Positions 18,201 through 27,258 of a DNA stretch of 64,000 bases are shown here, piece by piece. Under the pieces are notes generated by a model. The model worked only from the letters and a program-made list of their open reading frames with translations, was not told the DNA's origin and ran no database searches. Numbering within the stretch: position 1 is the stretch's first letter; each line of letters starts with the position of its first letter. Source of the stretch: JBKHYJ01 sp046565505 (GTDB taxonomy: Bacteria; Acidobacteriota; Blastocatellia; UBA7656); contig JBKHYJ010000095.1 in NCBI GenBank assembly GCA_046565505.1, positions 160,686 through 224,685 of the forward strand, given 5' to 3'. The position numbers and the translations under genes are program-made.

Positions 18201-18384
18201 CAGGAGCTTCCTCGGGCCGGGGCAGTCACTGCTCTACCCCGACCTGCCGACGTTCTTGAACTCAAACAACGATTTCCTACAGCGCATCGCCGCTCAGCAC
18301 CTTGTGACCGACCCGCGCTACAGGCAGCCGAACGCCTTCCAGGCGCCGCGCGAGGCGCGCTTCGCGATCGGCATACAGTTCTAG
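15214..18384 (+). CDS. Oar-like TonB-dependent outer-membrane receptor with carboxypeptidase-regulatory domain
   Basis: A 1056-residue outer-membrane protein. A signal peptide spans about residues 1-38 (ending ALAA). Residues 43-125 form a CarboxypepD_reg-like beta-sandwich (VKDPTGAVIPNATVTAT, GVYRFNNMLPGLYTI). A plug domain follows at about 130-260 (VDGASGSENVFVVDGVEV; FGGATGGVINVVTRPGTNEF), then the beta-barrel with aromatic-rich strands. The last residue is Phe (RFAIGIQF), as expected for outer-membrane barrel insertion. This is the receptor type greatly expanded in Acidobacteria, thought to import or bind oligosaccharides or peptides. The substrate is unknown, and no SusD-like partner is adjacent. 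A strong terminator ends the transcript. Confidence 0.93.
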   Translation: MTPKSLITNRESFRKIGSLLLLLTLIFGPGSAFSALAAQEVTGNVQGEVKDPTGAVIPNATVTATSQQRTFTATTDEAGVYRFNNMLPGLYTITATASGFNKVSRENITVEIGRTLQVNFDLTATAAGETVTVTSGQDPIVDVSSSKTATNISQEEIELLPKANLNFSSVLEVAPGTRGETRAAGFQVDGASGSENVFVVDGVEVTEFVEGRLRAAKNIPLDFVREVQVKSAGYEAEFGGATGGVINVVTRPGTNEFHGEMRFEYTSDRFRAKDNPALTLSRLDPTQQTIDYFRNPSGKDQTRFFSPIFSLGGPIIKDKLLFYASYAPQYTKLTRRVDLIAPIAAGATQVTTLDSRRITQRTKIDYSFARLDFNPTSKLQVYGSFINSPVKTEGILDFTSFFGGTATSGGFQTTSDFAFRNPRYDFQGGYSPSWQTGFGANYSVTPNLILSFRGGYSYFNDKGGSYDIPANTPFPIISAPCTATTAGPNTVCAPGTTTTGNPTIATNQLTSFDILKRTNLNFDASYIKRLFGQQHAIKGGYQVNRLSNDVLFGFSGGRFQFFFNRTRAGQRGAYGFYVVDEFARSGAVNSTNQGLFIQDAWQIHPRVTLNLGVRIEKEFLPSFPITAEGHPDVPSDAEIATKPISFGWGDKVAPRIGAAVDVFGDGRLKLSGSYSVFFDTMKYELPRGSFGGEVFLRTFRRLETSDFRSISLSNQPGAIIEGPFDLRFPTNVTLPGERPGIDPNLKPYREHEISFAADYALQRDFVVGARFTRKELDRAIEDIGGTDAQGNEIFTIGNPGFGTSVDFFDPPTPKAIREYTGLEIRADKRFGTNGYLNASYIRSKLFGNYSGLASSDENGRTSPNVNRYFDLPFLNFDTTGQTIVGRLATDRPNTFKFFGGYRFGWNLLRKGMQTDIGMGQLIYQGIPLTSEFSTVVTVGNGAAAFLAGRGDIGRTPWFTQTDLNVTQFIPVTERVRVLFRMNVFNLWDERNVTDQFRSFLGPGQSLLYPDLPTFLNSNNDFLQRIAAQHLVTDPRYRQPNAFQAPREARFAIGIQF

Positions 18385-18410
18385 TCTCGTTGATTTGAAC
18401 TGGTCTTGAT

Positions 18411-18447
18411 TGCCCGCACTCACCTCGGTGAGTGCGGGCATTTTTTT
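18411..18447 (+). terminator. Intrinsic terminator of the TonB receptor gene
   Basis: A perfect 13-base-pair stem (18411-18423 with 18428-18440), CTCG tetraloop, then seven T. A textbook rho-independent terminator, 26 bases after the stop codon. Confidence 0.95.
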
Positions 18448-18476
18448 GGGAGCTTCAGCCGGGGGATGGGTGTGTC

Positions 18477-19514
18477 TTAATTCTTGCCCTTGGACTTGGA
18501 AGCCTTCTGCCGCTTCTCCTCGATCATCTTCTTGAGCTTCTCCCGCTTCTCTGTTTCCGCGGGCGGGATAGTCTGTAAGAAAGACTCCAGGGCGTCGGCC
18601 GCCTCGCGGTACTGTTGGTTCTTATCATAGAGCGCCGCGAGGTAGTAGTAGACCTGAGGCACCTGCTTGCCTTTATCGAGCTGGGCCACCTTCGTCAAAG
18701 CCTGTATGGCGTCCGCGCGCATGTCCTCGGACGAGGCCAGCGTCATCCCCAGCCGCATATTGGCGTTAATAGAATTGGGGTTCAGCTCCACGGCGCGCCG
18801 TAACGCCTGGATCCCTTCGTTGCGCTGTTTAGTCTCGATCAAGGCGACGCCGAGCGCGTAAAAGCTGCGCCAGCCATCTTTGTTCACCTCCACGGCATGT
18901 TGGAGGATCGGGAGGGCCGGGTCGTACTCGCGCCGCTGAACGTAATTATTCCCGAGTGTCTCGAGCGCGTCGTAATAGTCCGGGAAGATTTCGATGGCCC
19001 GCTTGAGCGACGCGGCGGCGGCCGCGAAGTCGTCCTTCTCCAGGCTCTTTATTCCGTTCAGGTACTCCTGCTTCGCCGTTTCCGGCACCGCCTGGTGAAA
19101 GACGACCCCGGCCGGGGCCGCGTCCCTGTTCTTCCTCGGCGCGAGCTTGAGCATGACATCGACGCGGAATATCTCACCGCCGCGCATCACCCCCGTCGGG
19201 CCCCTGCCGACGTTGAAAGGGTTTACCTCGACCCGCTGTAGCTGGCGCTCGTAGTCCGTCCCGAATGGCTCAACGAGGATGTAATAATTCCCGGTTGCCA
19301 CGTTCGTAAAACGGTATCGTCCCGAACCGTCCGTGATCTGGGACGAGAGTGGCGAGTAGGTGTCGGTCTGGAGGAAAACCCGCACGTCTGAGAGCGGGCG
19401 GTTGTCGGGGCCAGTTATCCGGCCTTCGACCACGCTGCGGGATTGGGCAGGGGCGCTGGCGGACCAGAGCGGCGCTATTGCGAGTACTATGGCGATTAAG
19501 AGATTCGTGATCAT
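18477..19514 (-). CDS. Exported carboxypeptidase-regulatory/TPR protein
   Basis: A 345-residue protein with a signal peptide (about 1-23, ending APAQ), a CarboxypepD_reg-like sandwich at about 28-100 (VVEGRITGPDNRPLSDVRV, SGRYRFTNVATGNYYI), and tetratricopeptide repeats from about 145 to 325 (YLNGIKSLEKDDFAAAAASL, YDALETLGNNYVQRREYDPA, SFYALGVALIETKQRNEGI, YYYLAALYDKNQQYREAAD). The tail is Lys-rich (KQKASKSKGKN-like). It probably acts as a periplasmic scaffold. It converges on the TonB receptor gene, whose N-terminal domain is of the same family, but a functional link is only suggested. The minus-strand ATG has GGGAGGT upstream. Confidence 0.82.
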   Translation of the reverse strand: MITNLLIAIVLAIAPLWSASAPAQSRSVVEGRITGPDNRPLSDVRVFLQTDTYSPLSSQITDGSGRYRFTNVATGNYYILVEPFGTDYERQLQRVEVNPFNVGRGPTGVMRGGEIFRVDVMLKLAPRKNRDAAPAGVVFHQAVPETAKQEYLNGIKSLEKDDFAAAAASLKRAIEIFPDYYDALETLGNNYVQRREYDPALPILQHAVEVNKDGWRSFYALGVALIETKQRNEGIQALRRAVELNPNSINANMRLGMTLASSEDMRADAIQALTKVAQLDKGKQVPQVYYYLAALYDKNQQYREAADALESFLQTIPPAETEKREKLKKMIEEKRQKASKSKGKN

Positions 19515-19759
19515 GAGATGTACCTCCCGAAAGGTGATGGGTCAAATGGATATTACTGAGAACGGGGCATATTCTATCAAAGTTTTCTTGCCCGCACTAC
19601 TTGTTCGCAGGGGCCGCGCCCGCCGCCTTGCGCACGTCCCGGCGCGTAATTAACGCAGGCCGCCCTCGCTTTGACTCGCGCCATGTCAGGCGTTCTCGAC
19701 CCGCGAATACGCGCGAAAATCGGGCTTTTTTACTCCTTCGAGCCACCAGCATTTATCGC

Positions 19760-19788
19760 TTGCGCGGGTCCGACTTCATGATTATTAT
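19760..19788 (+). promoter_or_regulatory. Candidate sigma-70-type promoter of the S41 peptidase gene
   Basis: TTGCGC (19760-19765) and TATTAT (19783-19788) are spaced by 17 bases, about 80 bases before the ATG at 19871, which itself follows AAGGAGAAGTAT. The rest of the gap 19515-19870 shows nothing else supportable. Confidence 0.45.
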
Positions 19789-19870
19789 ACCTGTCGGCCT
19801 AACAGCAGTATTCCCTGGCGTCGTCGCTCGAAACTGCTGACCAATACTCAGGATCATCAAGGAGAAGTAT

Positions 19871-21226
19871 ATGAATACAAAAAATCGTCGCAGCCTTTGC
19901 GCGCGTGTGCCCGTTTGGTCCACCCTCTGCGCGCTACTCTTTTTCGGCACAGTGGGCGTGCTGCCGGCGCGTGCGCAAGGGATAAGCGGCAGGGACAGGG
20001 ACCGCGGCAAGGTTATGCTTAACACCATTAAGAATGACATTAAGAAGGAATACTACGACCCCACCTTTCATGGCATAGACATTGAGGCGCGGTTCAAGCA
20101 GGCCGAGGAGAAAATGAATCAAGCTGATTCGCTCGGCCAGATATTCGGCATCGTCGCGCAGGTGTTAATAGAATTTGATGACTCGCACCTCATCTTTTTT
20201 CCGCCTGACCGTATGACCAGCACAGAGTATGGCTGGCAAATGCAGGCGATCGGTGACCGGTGCTATGTGATTGCCGTGAAGCCCGGCAGCGACGCGGAAG
20301 CCAAGGGGCTCAAGGTAGGCGACCAGGTCCTTTCGGTCGATACGTTCCGGCCCACGCGCGACAACATGTGGAAGCTGAATTACCTCTACAAAACTTTGAG
20401 ACCCAGGCCCGGCGTGCGCCTCACCGTCGCGAGCCCGGGAGAGCAGCAACGCCAACTGGACGTGATGGCGAACACTCGCGTGGGGAAGAGGGTGTATGAC
20501 CTCACGCGCAACGGCTCGGGGGCGGACCGCGCTGACCTCATCAGGGAGTCGGAGAACGAAGACTACCTCAACCGTCAACGCTACGTGTCATTCGGCGACG
20601 AGCTCTTTATCTGGAAGATGCCTCAGTTCGACCTCGACGAAGCGGGCGTGGACGATATGATGGATAAGGCCAGGAAGCACAAGGCGCTCATCCTTGATCT
20701 GCGCAGGAATTCCGGCGGTTATGAAGTGATCTTGCAACGTATGCTGAGTTATTTCTTAAAGGAAGATGAAAAAATCGCCGACCTCAAGCGGCGCAAAGAG
20801 ACTAAGCCGCTTACGGTCAAGTCGCGCGGCGACAGGTCTTTCAAAGGCAAGCTCGTGGTGCTCGTCGACAGCAGGTCGGCCTCGTCCTCCGAGATATTCG
20901 CGCGCGTGATACAAATGGGTAGGCTCGGCACGGTCATCGGCGACCGGACAGCGGGGGCGGTAATGAGGGCCAAACAGTGGGGCTATCAATTGGGGGTCGA
21001 TACGGTGGCGCTTTATGGCGCGAGCATCACCGACGCGGACGTAATAATGGCTGACGGCAACAGCCTGGAGAAGGTCGGCGTCACGCCCGATGAGCTGCTG
21101 CTGCCGACGGCGGCCGACCTCGCGGCCAGGCGCGACCCCGTGTTAGCGCGCGCGGCGGCCATCGCAGGGGTAAAGCTTGACCCGGAAAAGGCGGGCTCGC
21201 TCTTCCCGATCGAATGGCGGAAGTGA
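19871..21226 (+). CDS. S41 (C-terminal processing-type) peptidase with PDZ domain, exported
   Basis: A 451-residue protein: signal peptide about 1-36 (VLPARAQG); helical N-domain; PDZ domain at about 115-200 (CYVIAVKPGSDAEAKGLKVGDQVLSVD); catalytic S41 core at about 230-420. The nucleophile serine lies in VVLVDSRSASSSEIFARV, followed by the family motif VIGDRTAGAV. A lysine base is expected four residues after the Ser in classical CTPs, but here SSSEIF lacks it; this is the tricorn-core/RBP-like arrangement with Glu after Ser. It likely degrades or processes periplasmic proteins. The start is supported by AAGGAGAAGTAT. It is a single gene followed by a convergent hairpin. Confidence 0.86.
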   Translation: MNTKNRRSLCARVPVWSTLCALLFFGTVGVLPARAQGISGRDRDRGKVMLNTIKNDIKKEYYDPTFHGIDIEARFKQAEEKMNQADSLGQIFGIVAQVLIEFDDSHLIFFPPDRMTSTEYGWQMQAIGDRCYVIAVKPGSDAEAKGLKVGDQVLSVDTFRPTRDNMWKLNYLYKTLRPRPGVRLTVASPGEQQRQLDVMANTRVGKRVYDLTRNGSGADRADLIRESENEDYLNRQRYVSFGDELFIWKMPQFDLDEAGVDDMMDKARKHKALILDLRRNSGGYEVILQRMLSYFLKEDEKIADLKRRKETKPLTVKSRGDRSFKGKLVVLVDSRSASSSEIFARVIQMGRLGTVIGDRTAGAVMRAKQWGYQLGVDTVALYGASITDADVIMADGNSLEKVGVTPDELLLPTAADLAARRDPVLARAAAIAGVKLDPEKAGSLFPIEWRK

Positions 21227-21253
21227 ACGGGCGTTAAGCAGGAGGCGAGAGGT

Positions 21254-21287
21254 GAGCGAGCGCAGGGTGATTATTCTGCGCTCGCTC
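21254..21287. terminator. Hairpin between convergent genes
   Basis: A perfect 12-base-pair stem (21254-21265 with 21276-21287) with a 10-base loop, between the S41 gene (ends 21226) and the Asp-box gene (ends 21300 on the minus strand). There is no long T-run, so termination strength is uncertain. Confidence 0.6.
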
Positions 21288-21299
21288 TTACGGGATCGA

Positions 21300-24200
21300 C
21301 TATTGGGGGATGCTGACGCGCTGGCCCGCGTTCACAAACGTCATGCCGCTGTCGCGCATCTGCTTGTTGAGGTTGGGTACCGCCTCGTCAATCAACTTGT
21401 TCAACTGACCGATGAAAGCCTTCAGCTCATCCGACAAATCCTCTATCCTTCGCTCGTCGTCGGCCGTCGGAGCCGCGGTGTAGCTATCGAGCCCGCCGGC
21501 GGCCTGCCCTACGCGGCCCAGCAGCGGCCGCGGCTCGTCAGGCAGCGGGGGCCCCGCGCCGCCCAGCGGGCCCGACTCCCCCACGAGCTTACGCTGAAGG
21601 TCATTCACCTGATCGCTCACAGACTTCACGGAAGACGTGACTGCCGCCGACGCGCCCGGAGTCTTCCTCATCGTCTCCTGGAGCGCAGTCATCTGGGCCT
21701 TCAGATTCGCGAGCGAGCGGCGAGCGGCGTCGGCAGACTTCTGGAGCGCGTAGACTTTCATCTGCGCTTCACTCAGTCTGGCGCGGTCCGCTTCGTTAAT
21801 CTGTATGCGCGGGTCTTCTTCGACCCGCACTGTCTTAGTCGCCTGCTTGCCCGCCGCCGACACCTGCACGCCGTATTCGCCGGGGGCCACGCGCGGGCCG
21901 CGCGGGCCGCCGAAGAAGAACCCGCCGCCCTGCCCCGCCCCCTGCGCGTTCTCTTGAGGCTGCACGGGCGGCGTCATCCTCAAATCCCACACGACGCGGT
22001 TCAAGCCTTCCTCCTTGCCCGCCCTCAGCTCGCGCACAACCTTGCCGCCCTTATCGGTTATCGTCACCTTCACGTCGTCTTTCGGCTTGTCTTTCAAGTA
22101 GTAATTAATCACGGCGCCGTAAGGCGGGTTCGCGGCGGAGAAATATTTGTGGCCCGTGTTGCCCTTACGGCCATAAAGGCGGAAGTGCGTCGCGGGCTCT
22201 ACGTCGAAGATCGTGACGTCAGAAGCCGTGACGGCATCCGACATCATTTCAAAAGGAGTTATGTCATCCAGCACCCAGACGGAACGGCCGTGGGTCCCGA
22301 GCACGAGGTCGTTATCGCGCGGGTGTATCTGAATGTCGTCTACGCGCACCAGGGGGAGGTTGCCCTTGAGCCTGGTCCAGCGCGCGCCGCGATCAAACGA
22401 TACGAACGCCCCGAACTCCGTCCCGAGGAATAACAGGCCCTGCTTGCGCGGGTGCTCGCGGATCACGCGGGCCGTCACGCCCGCAGGCAGGTTCCCCTTA
22501 AGCGTCTTCCAGCTCTCGCCGAAGTCGGTAGTCATAAACACGTACGTGTTGTAATCATCCGAGCGGTGCCCGTCGAAAGTCAGGTACGCCGTCCCCTCGG
22601 CGTGGCGCGAGGCGACGACGCGACTCACGTAAGTCCCTTTGGGCACGCCAGGCACGCGGCCCGTGATATTCTTCCAGGTCTTGCCCGCGTCGCGCGAGAT
22701 TTGAAGGTTGCCGTCGTCCGTGCCCGCGTACAGCAAGCCTTCTTTGATGGGGGACTCTGAGAGCGTGACCACCTGGCCGAACGTCTCCTGCCCGTCATGG
22801 CGCGAGAGCATATCTTTATTAGGCAGCGCGCCCATGATAGGCATCTTATCGCGGTCCTGGTTGTTGGTGAGGTCATCGCTGCGGGCCCAGGTGTCGCCGC
22901 GGTCCGTCGAGCGGAACACTCGGTTGCCCGCGACGTAGATGGTGCGGTTGTTGTGGGGCGAGATGACAATGGGCGTGTTCCAGTCGAAGCGGTACTCCGG
23001 CTCGCCCTTCATCGCCTGGGGCTTGATCGAGCGGCGCTCGCCCGTCTTCATCTCCAACCGCGCCATGGACCCGTTTTGCGACTCTACGTAGATCACGTCA
23101 GGGTCCGTCGGGTCCACGACGGAGTAGAACCCATCGCCCCCCCCGGTCCTGAACCAATCGTCGTTGGTGATGCCTTCCTGGTACAGCGTGCCGCTAGGGC
23201 CGGCCCAGCTCCCGTTGTCTTGGAGCCCGCCATAGACCCAGTAGGGCTTTCTGTTGTCGAGCGAAATCTCGTAGAACTGGCCGAGCGGGATCGTGTTGAT
23301 GTAGTCCCACGAGCGGCCCCTGTCGTACGATATGTGAATGCCGCCGTCGGACCCCGTGACCATGTGATTGGAATTCGCCGGGTCGATCCACAGCGCGTGG
23401 TAGTCGCCGTGGATGCGCGTGACCGTGTCCGTCTGCCAGGTCTTCCCGCCATCTTCCGAGACGAACATGGGCGCGGCGAGTTGCCATATGCGCTGGTCGT
23501 TGTTCGGGTCGATGCGAATCTGGCTGTAGTAGACGGGCCGCGAGTTCACGTCGCTCATCTTCCTCCACGTCGCGCCCCGGTCTTCCGACCGGAACACTCC
23601 GCCCTTGGCGTTCTCGATAATCGCGTAGACTATGTTCGGGTTGCCCCTGTAGATGTCTAAGCCTATTCGCCCGGTCGCGCCTTCCGGCAGGTCCTTGGTG
23701 AGCTTCACCCAGGTCGCGCCGCCATCGACCGTCTTGTAAAGGCCGCTGCCGGGGCCGCCCCCGTTGAATCCGAACGCGGTGCGACGGCGCTGGTACGCGG
23801 CGGCGTAGAGCGTCATGGGGCTCTGCAGGTCCAAAGCCACGTCAATCACCCCGGTGTCTTCGTTTATGAACAGCGACTGCGCCCAGGTCTTGCCGCCGTC
23901 AGTGGTCTTGTACAAGCCGCGCTCTTTATTCGGCCCCCACAGGTGGCCCACGGCCGCGACGTAGACCGTGTTAGGGTCGCGCGGGTCGATGACCACGCGC
24001 CCGATGTGCTTCGTGTCCTTCAGCCCCATGTTCTGCCAGCTCTTGCCGCCGTCGAGCGAGCGGTATACGCCATCGCCCCATGACGAGCTCTGGCGGTTGT
24101 TAGGCTCGCCCGTGCCGACCCACACGATGTTGGGGTCGCTCGGGGCTATGCAGATGTCGCCGATTGAAGTAGAGCCTTGCTCGTCGAATAAAGGCTCCCA

Positions 24201-24488
24201 GGTGGTGCCATTATTAGTCGTCTTCCATACGCCGCCGGTGGCCGCGCCCGCGTAGATGATTGAAGGGTTGTTTTCGACCACGGCCAGGTCGTCAATCCGC
24301 CCGCCCATGTTTGCCGGCCCTATGGCCCGCCATTGAAGGTTCTTCACCGCCATCTCATCCGACTTCGCTTTGCCATCTTGCGCGGGCGCGACGGCCGACG
24401 CCGCCAGCGCAACGATCAGGGCGAAAGTCAGGTGGCGAACGCGCGCAAGGCTGCCTCGCGCGCGCAGGGTCATGATAGTCGAGTTCAT
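21300..24488 (-). CDS. Secreted BNR/Asp-box (VPS10/sortilin-like) beta-propeller protein
   Basis: A 1062-residue exported protein. The frame extends upstream to 24638, but ATG 24488 follows GAAGAGGTTACT and opens a signal peptide (about 1-37, ending VAPAQ). At least ten Asp-box repeats (S/T-x-D-x-G-x-x-W) are visible, such as TTNNGTTW, SLDGGKSW, TTDGGKTW, TVDGGATW, SEDRGATW, SYDRGRSW, STDRGDTW, SRDAGKTW and TTDFGESW, which form beta-propellers of the sortilin/xyloglucanase type. After the propellers come a beta-sandwich (about 790-890, VKVTITDKGGKVVRELRAG) and a C-terminal helical segment. A Gly/Phe-rich loop (GAGQGGGFFFGGPRGPR) interrupts the former. Often annotated as glycosyl hydrolase, but the repeats alone do not show catalysis. 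Confidence 0.88.
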   Translation of the reverse strand: MNSTIMTLRARGSLARVRHLTFALIVALAASAVAPAQDGKAKSDEMAVKNLQWRAIGPANMGGRIDDLAVVENNPSIIYAGAATGGVWKTTNNGTTWEPLFDEQGSTSIGDICIAPSDPNIVWVGTGEPNNRQSSSWGDGVYRSLDGGKSWQNMGLKDTKHIGRVVIDPRDPNTVYVAAVGHLWGPNKERGLYKTTDGGKTWAQSLFINEDTGVIDVALDLQSPMTLYAAAYQRRRTAFGFNGGGPGSGLYKTVDGGATWVKLTKDLPEGATGRIGLDIYRGNPNIVYAIIENAKGGVFRSEDRGATWRKMSDVNSRPVYYSQIRIDPNNDQRIWQLAAPMFVSEDGGKTWQTDTVTRIHGDYHALWIDPANSNHMVTGSDGGIHISYDRGRSWDYINTIPLGQFYEISLDNRKPYWVYGGLQDNGSWAGPSGTLYQEGITNDDWFRTGGGDGFYSVVDPTDPDVIYVESQNGSMARLEMKTGERRSIKPQAMKGEPEYRFDWNTPIVISPHNNRTIYVAGNRVFRSTDRGDTWARSDDLTNNQDRDKMPIMGALPNKDMLSRHDGQETFGQVVTLSESPIKEGLLYAGTDDGNLQISRDAGKTWKNITGRVPGVPKGTYVSRVVASRHAEGTAYLTFDGHRSDDYNTYVFMTTDFGESWKTLKGNLPAGVTARVIREHPRKQGLLFLGTEFGAFVSFDRGARWTRLKGNLPLVRVDDIQIHPRDNDLVLGTHGRSVWVLDDITPFEMMSDAVTASDVTIFDVEPATHFRLYGRKGNTGHKYFSAANPPYGAVINYYLKDKPKDDVKVTITDKGGKVVRELRAGKEEGLNRVVWDLRMTPPVQPQENAQGAGQGGGFFFGGPRGPRVAPGEYGVQVSAAGKQATKTVRVEEDPRIQINEADRARLSEAQMKVYALQKSADAARRSLANLKAQMTALQETMRKTPGASAAVTSSVKSVSDQVNDLQRKLVGESGPLGGAGPPLPDEPRPLLGRVGQAAGGLDSYTAAPTADDERRIEDLSDELKAFIGQLNKLIDEAVPNLNKQMRDSGMTFVNAGQRVSIPQ

Positions 24489-24792
24489 AGTAACCTCTTC
24501 AAATTTATTTCCACTGGTAAGGAAAGAAGAACCCCCCCTTTGCGCGGGGAAATTATCACCGCCGAAGTTGCGAGTCAAGCAGGCCCGCCAATACCGTATG
24601 CGCCCCGCGTTCGGCCGCAATAATAAATAACCGCTCAAGGCCGGGCCCCGCCCGATGTGCTGGCGCCCCGGCGCGCGAGAACAGTTGACATACGGATAAC
24701 GGCCTGTGGGCGTATACTTGTAGGGTGAGGCCCGCGCCGCCTATGTGCGCCTGCATGGCCGCGCCGGTTCGCATACAGATCACGGAGGCCCT

Positions 24793-27258
24793 ATGGCTGA
24801 AGACAACTCCTCACAGGACAGGATCGAAGAGCTTAATAAACGTTTGGATTATCTGGAATCCATATCCCGCGAAACCATCGCGCGGCTCTACTCAATCGAG
24901 ATGCGGCTGGGCATCGCGCGCGGCGCGGCTGACCGGGGCGCGGTCCGCGGGCCTGAGCCCGCCCGCCGATCAGTCGCGGGCGGAAAGGCGGGCGCGGCGA
25001 TTGAATCGACTCTCCCCGGGCCTTCGACCCGGCCCTCCACTACCACTGACGCGTCGAGGCCCGAGAGCGCCCGGCGGCAGCCCGCGCCCCCTCCTCGCCC
25101 GCCTGTTCTCGCCCGGGCCAGGCCGAAGTCGCGCGGCGACCTGGAGGCGCTGATCGGCGGGAGCTGGTTCAACAGAATCGGCATCATCGCCATCGCCATC
25201 GGCGTCGCATTCTTTCTGAAGTACGCGTTCGACAACCAATGGATAGGCCCGTGGGGGCGCGTGCTGATAGGCGCGGCGATAGGGCTCGGATTCTTAATAG
25301 GGGGCGAGCGCCTGCGCCCCCGGTACCAGAATTATGCGTATGGCCTGACGGGCGGCGGCGTATTGATCCTCTACCTTTCGATTTATGCCGCCCACGGCTT
25401 CTTCAGCGAGCCGCTGATAGGGCAACTGCCCGCCTTCGCCTGCATGGCGGCCGTGACTGCGATGGCCTCACTGCTTTCCGCCCGGTATGGAGCGCTGCCG
25501 GTCGCGTTCCTCGGGCTCATAGGCGGGTTCCTCACGCCGATTCTGCTCTCGACCGGCGTGGACAACGAGGTGGGCCTATTCACTTACGTCGCGCTGCTCG
25601 ACGTGGGCGTGCTGGCGCTTGCTTACTCGAAGCAGTGGCGCAGCCTCAACTACTCCGCATTCATCGCGACGGTGCTGATGTTCGCGGCGTGGGCGCTCGA
25701 ATGGTACACGCGGGAGAAGCTTTGGACGACCGTCTTCTTTCTGACGCTCTTCTTTATAATCTTCTCGGCGCTCGCCGTTTTGTACAACATCGTAAACAGG
25801 CGGCGGACTGCGTGGGCAGACCTGTCGCTGGTCTTCGCCAACGGCCTGCTCTACTTCTCGTCAAGCTACATGCTGCTCGAAGGGATATACCGCGGCGGGC
25901 TGGGCCTGTTCGCGGTGCTCGTGTCGGCGTTTTACCTCGCGCTCAGCTACCTCACATACAGCCGCGACCGCGAGGACCGGCTGCTCCTTTACACCTTCCT
26001 CGGCCTCAGCTTTCTGTTCGCGGTACTCGCGGTGCCGATCCAATTCAGGCAGCACTGGGTCACGATGGGCTGGGCCGTCGAAGGCGCGGTGATGACCTGG
26101 GTGGGCCTGCGGGTGAATGACAGGACTTCGCGTTACGCGGCGCTCGCGGTCTTTTTAATAGCCGCGACGCACTGGGCGTTTGCCGACGCGCATTATTTCG
26201 CTTACCAGGCGGGCGAGACTTTCGTGCCGCTGCTGAACCGCCGGGCGCTTTCGTGCGCGGTGTTCGTGGCCGCGCTCGCGGCGGCGGCGGCGTTCTACAG
26301 GCGCGGCGGCTATGGGGCCGACCCGGAAGAGCGGCCCATGTTCACGGGACTCTACGTGCTCGGCGCGAACGCGCTGGCCGTGACGCTGCTGACGCTGGAC
26401 GCCAACGACTACTTTGCTCAGCTCGCGGCGCGTACGCAGGGGCAGGCGGGCGCGGCGGGCGACTTCGCGAGCGCGGGGCCGGCGCGTCAAATAAACAACG
26501 CGTGCGAGTTGACGCTCTCAGTGCTCTGGAGCGTCTACGGCCTGGCCGCGCTGATCGTCGGCGTGACGCGGGGGCTCAAACCGCTGAGGGTCGCCGCGCT
26601 GCTGCTGCTGGCGATCACCGCCGTCAAGGTGCTGGCCGTGGATTTGAAGTATTACGACGCGGCATGGCACACGCCCGTCTTTAACCAGACCTTCGCCGCG
26701 TTCGCCCTGCTCGTCGCCGCGATGTCCGCGGGCGTATGGCTCTACTCGCGGGCGGAAACCGTAGACGGGGATGAGCGTGCGAGCGTCATTCCCCTGATGG
26801 TCGCCGCCGCCAACCTGCTGGCGATAATCGCGCTCAGCGCGGAGGCGTACGGCTACTACGCCAAGGGCATCGAAGCGGGCGGCACGTCGGCGGCCGGGCC
26901 GCGCGACCTGGGGCTGGCGCGGCAGCTTTCGCTGTCCGTAATCTGGACGGTGTATGGCGGATTGCTGTTGGCCGCGGGCGTCGTACGGCGTAACCGTATG
27001 CTGAGAATGATGGGGCTCGGGCTGCTTGGCATTACTACCGTCAAGGTGTTCCTGATCGACCTCTCTTCGCTCGAAAAGATATACAGGATCGTTTCATTCA
27101 TAGTGCTGGGGGCGATACTGCTCTCGGTCTCGTTCCTCTACCAGCGTTACCGCCAGCGCATGGCCGAATTGATTGACGAGCCGGGCGCGCAACCCCCAGC
27201 AAACGGGGACGCGATGAACGACGCGGCGATGAACGAGGCCCGTGCCAATACGGAGTGA
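24793..27258 (+). CDS. DUF2339 multi-pass membrane protein
   Basis: A polytopic inner-membrane protein of 821 residues. The frame is open from 24745, but ATG 24793 has CGGAGGCCCT directly upstream. It begins with a short coiled coil (RIEELNKRLDYLESISRETI), continues with a Pro/Ala/Arg-rich linker (about 50-115), then the family hallmark GGSWFNRIGIIAIAIGVAFF and GPWGRVLIGAAIGLGFLIGG. About twenty hydrophobic helices follow, arranged in repeated blocks: the pattern LSVLWSVYGLAALIVGV... is echoed near the end by LSVIWTVYGGLLLAAGV.... The function of DUF2339 proteins is unknown. Perfect TTGACA (24685) and TATACT (24713) lie upstream but are spaced too widely (22 bases) to be trusted as one promoter. 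Confidence 0.85.
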   Translation: MAEDNSSQDRIEELNKRLDYLESISRETIARLYSIEMRLGIARGAADRGAVRGPEPARRSVAGGKAGAAIESTLPGPSTRPSTTTDASRPESARRQPAPPPRPPVLARARPKSRGDLEALIGGSWFNRIGIIAIAIGVAFFLKYAFDNQWIGPWGRVLIGAAIGLGFLIGGERLRPRYQNYAYGLTGGGVLILYLSIYAAHGFFSEPLIGQLPAFACMAAVTAMASLLSARYGALPVAFLGLIGGFLTPILLSTGVDNEVGLFTYVALLDVGVLALAYSKQWRSLNYSAFIATVLMFAAWALEWYTREKLWTTVFFLTLFFIIFSALAVLYNIVNRRRTAWADLSLVFANGLLYFSSSYMLLEGIYRGGLGLFAVLVSAFYLALSYLTYSRDREDRLLLYTFLGLSFLFAVLAVPIQFRQHWVTMGWAVEGAVMTWVGLRVNDRTSRYAALAVFLIAATHWAFADAHYFAYQAGETFVPLLNRRALSCAVFVAALAAAAAFYRRGGYGADPEERPMFTGLYVLGANALAVTLLTLDANDYFAQLAARTQGQAGAAGDFASAGPARQINNACELTLSVLWSVYGLAALIVGVTRGLKPLRVAALLLLAITAVKVLAVDLKYYDAAWHTPVFNQTFAAFALLVAAMSAGVWLYSRAETVDGDERASVIPLMVAAANLLAIIALSAEAYGYYAKGIEAGGTSAAGPRDLGLARQLSLSVIWTVYGGLLLAAGVVRRNRMLRMMGLGLLGITTVKVFLIDLSSLEKIYRIVSFIVLGAILLSVSFLYQRYRQRMAELIDEPGAQPPANGDAMNDAAMNEARANTE

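Noticed and set aside
21177..22433. 418-codon open frame on the plus strand
   Set aside because: Antisense to the Asp-box protein gene, with low-complexity Arg/Leu/Ala composition; shadow frame.
24685..24718. TTGACA and TATACT as a promoter for DUF2339
   Set aside because: The spacer is 22 bases, too long for a sigma-70 promoter; each hexamer may belong to another element or be chance.
25239..26120. 293-codon open frame on the plus strand
   Set aside because: Overlaps the DUF2339 gene in another frame; Arg-rich and not protein-like.
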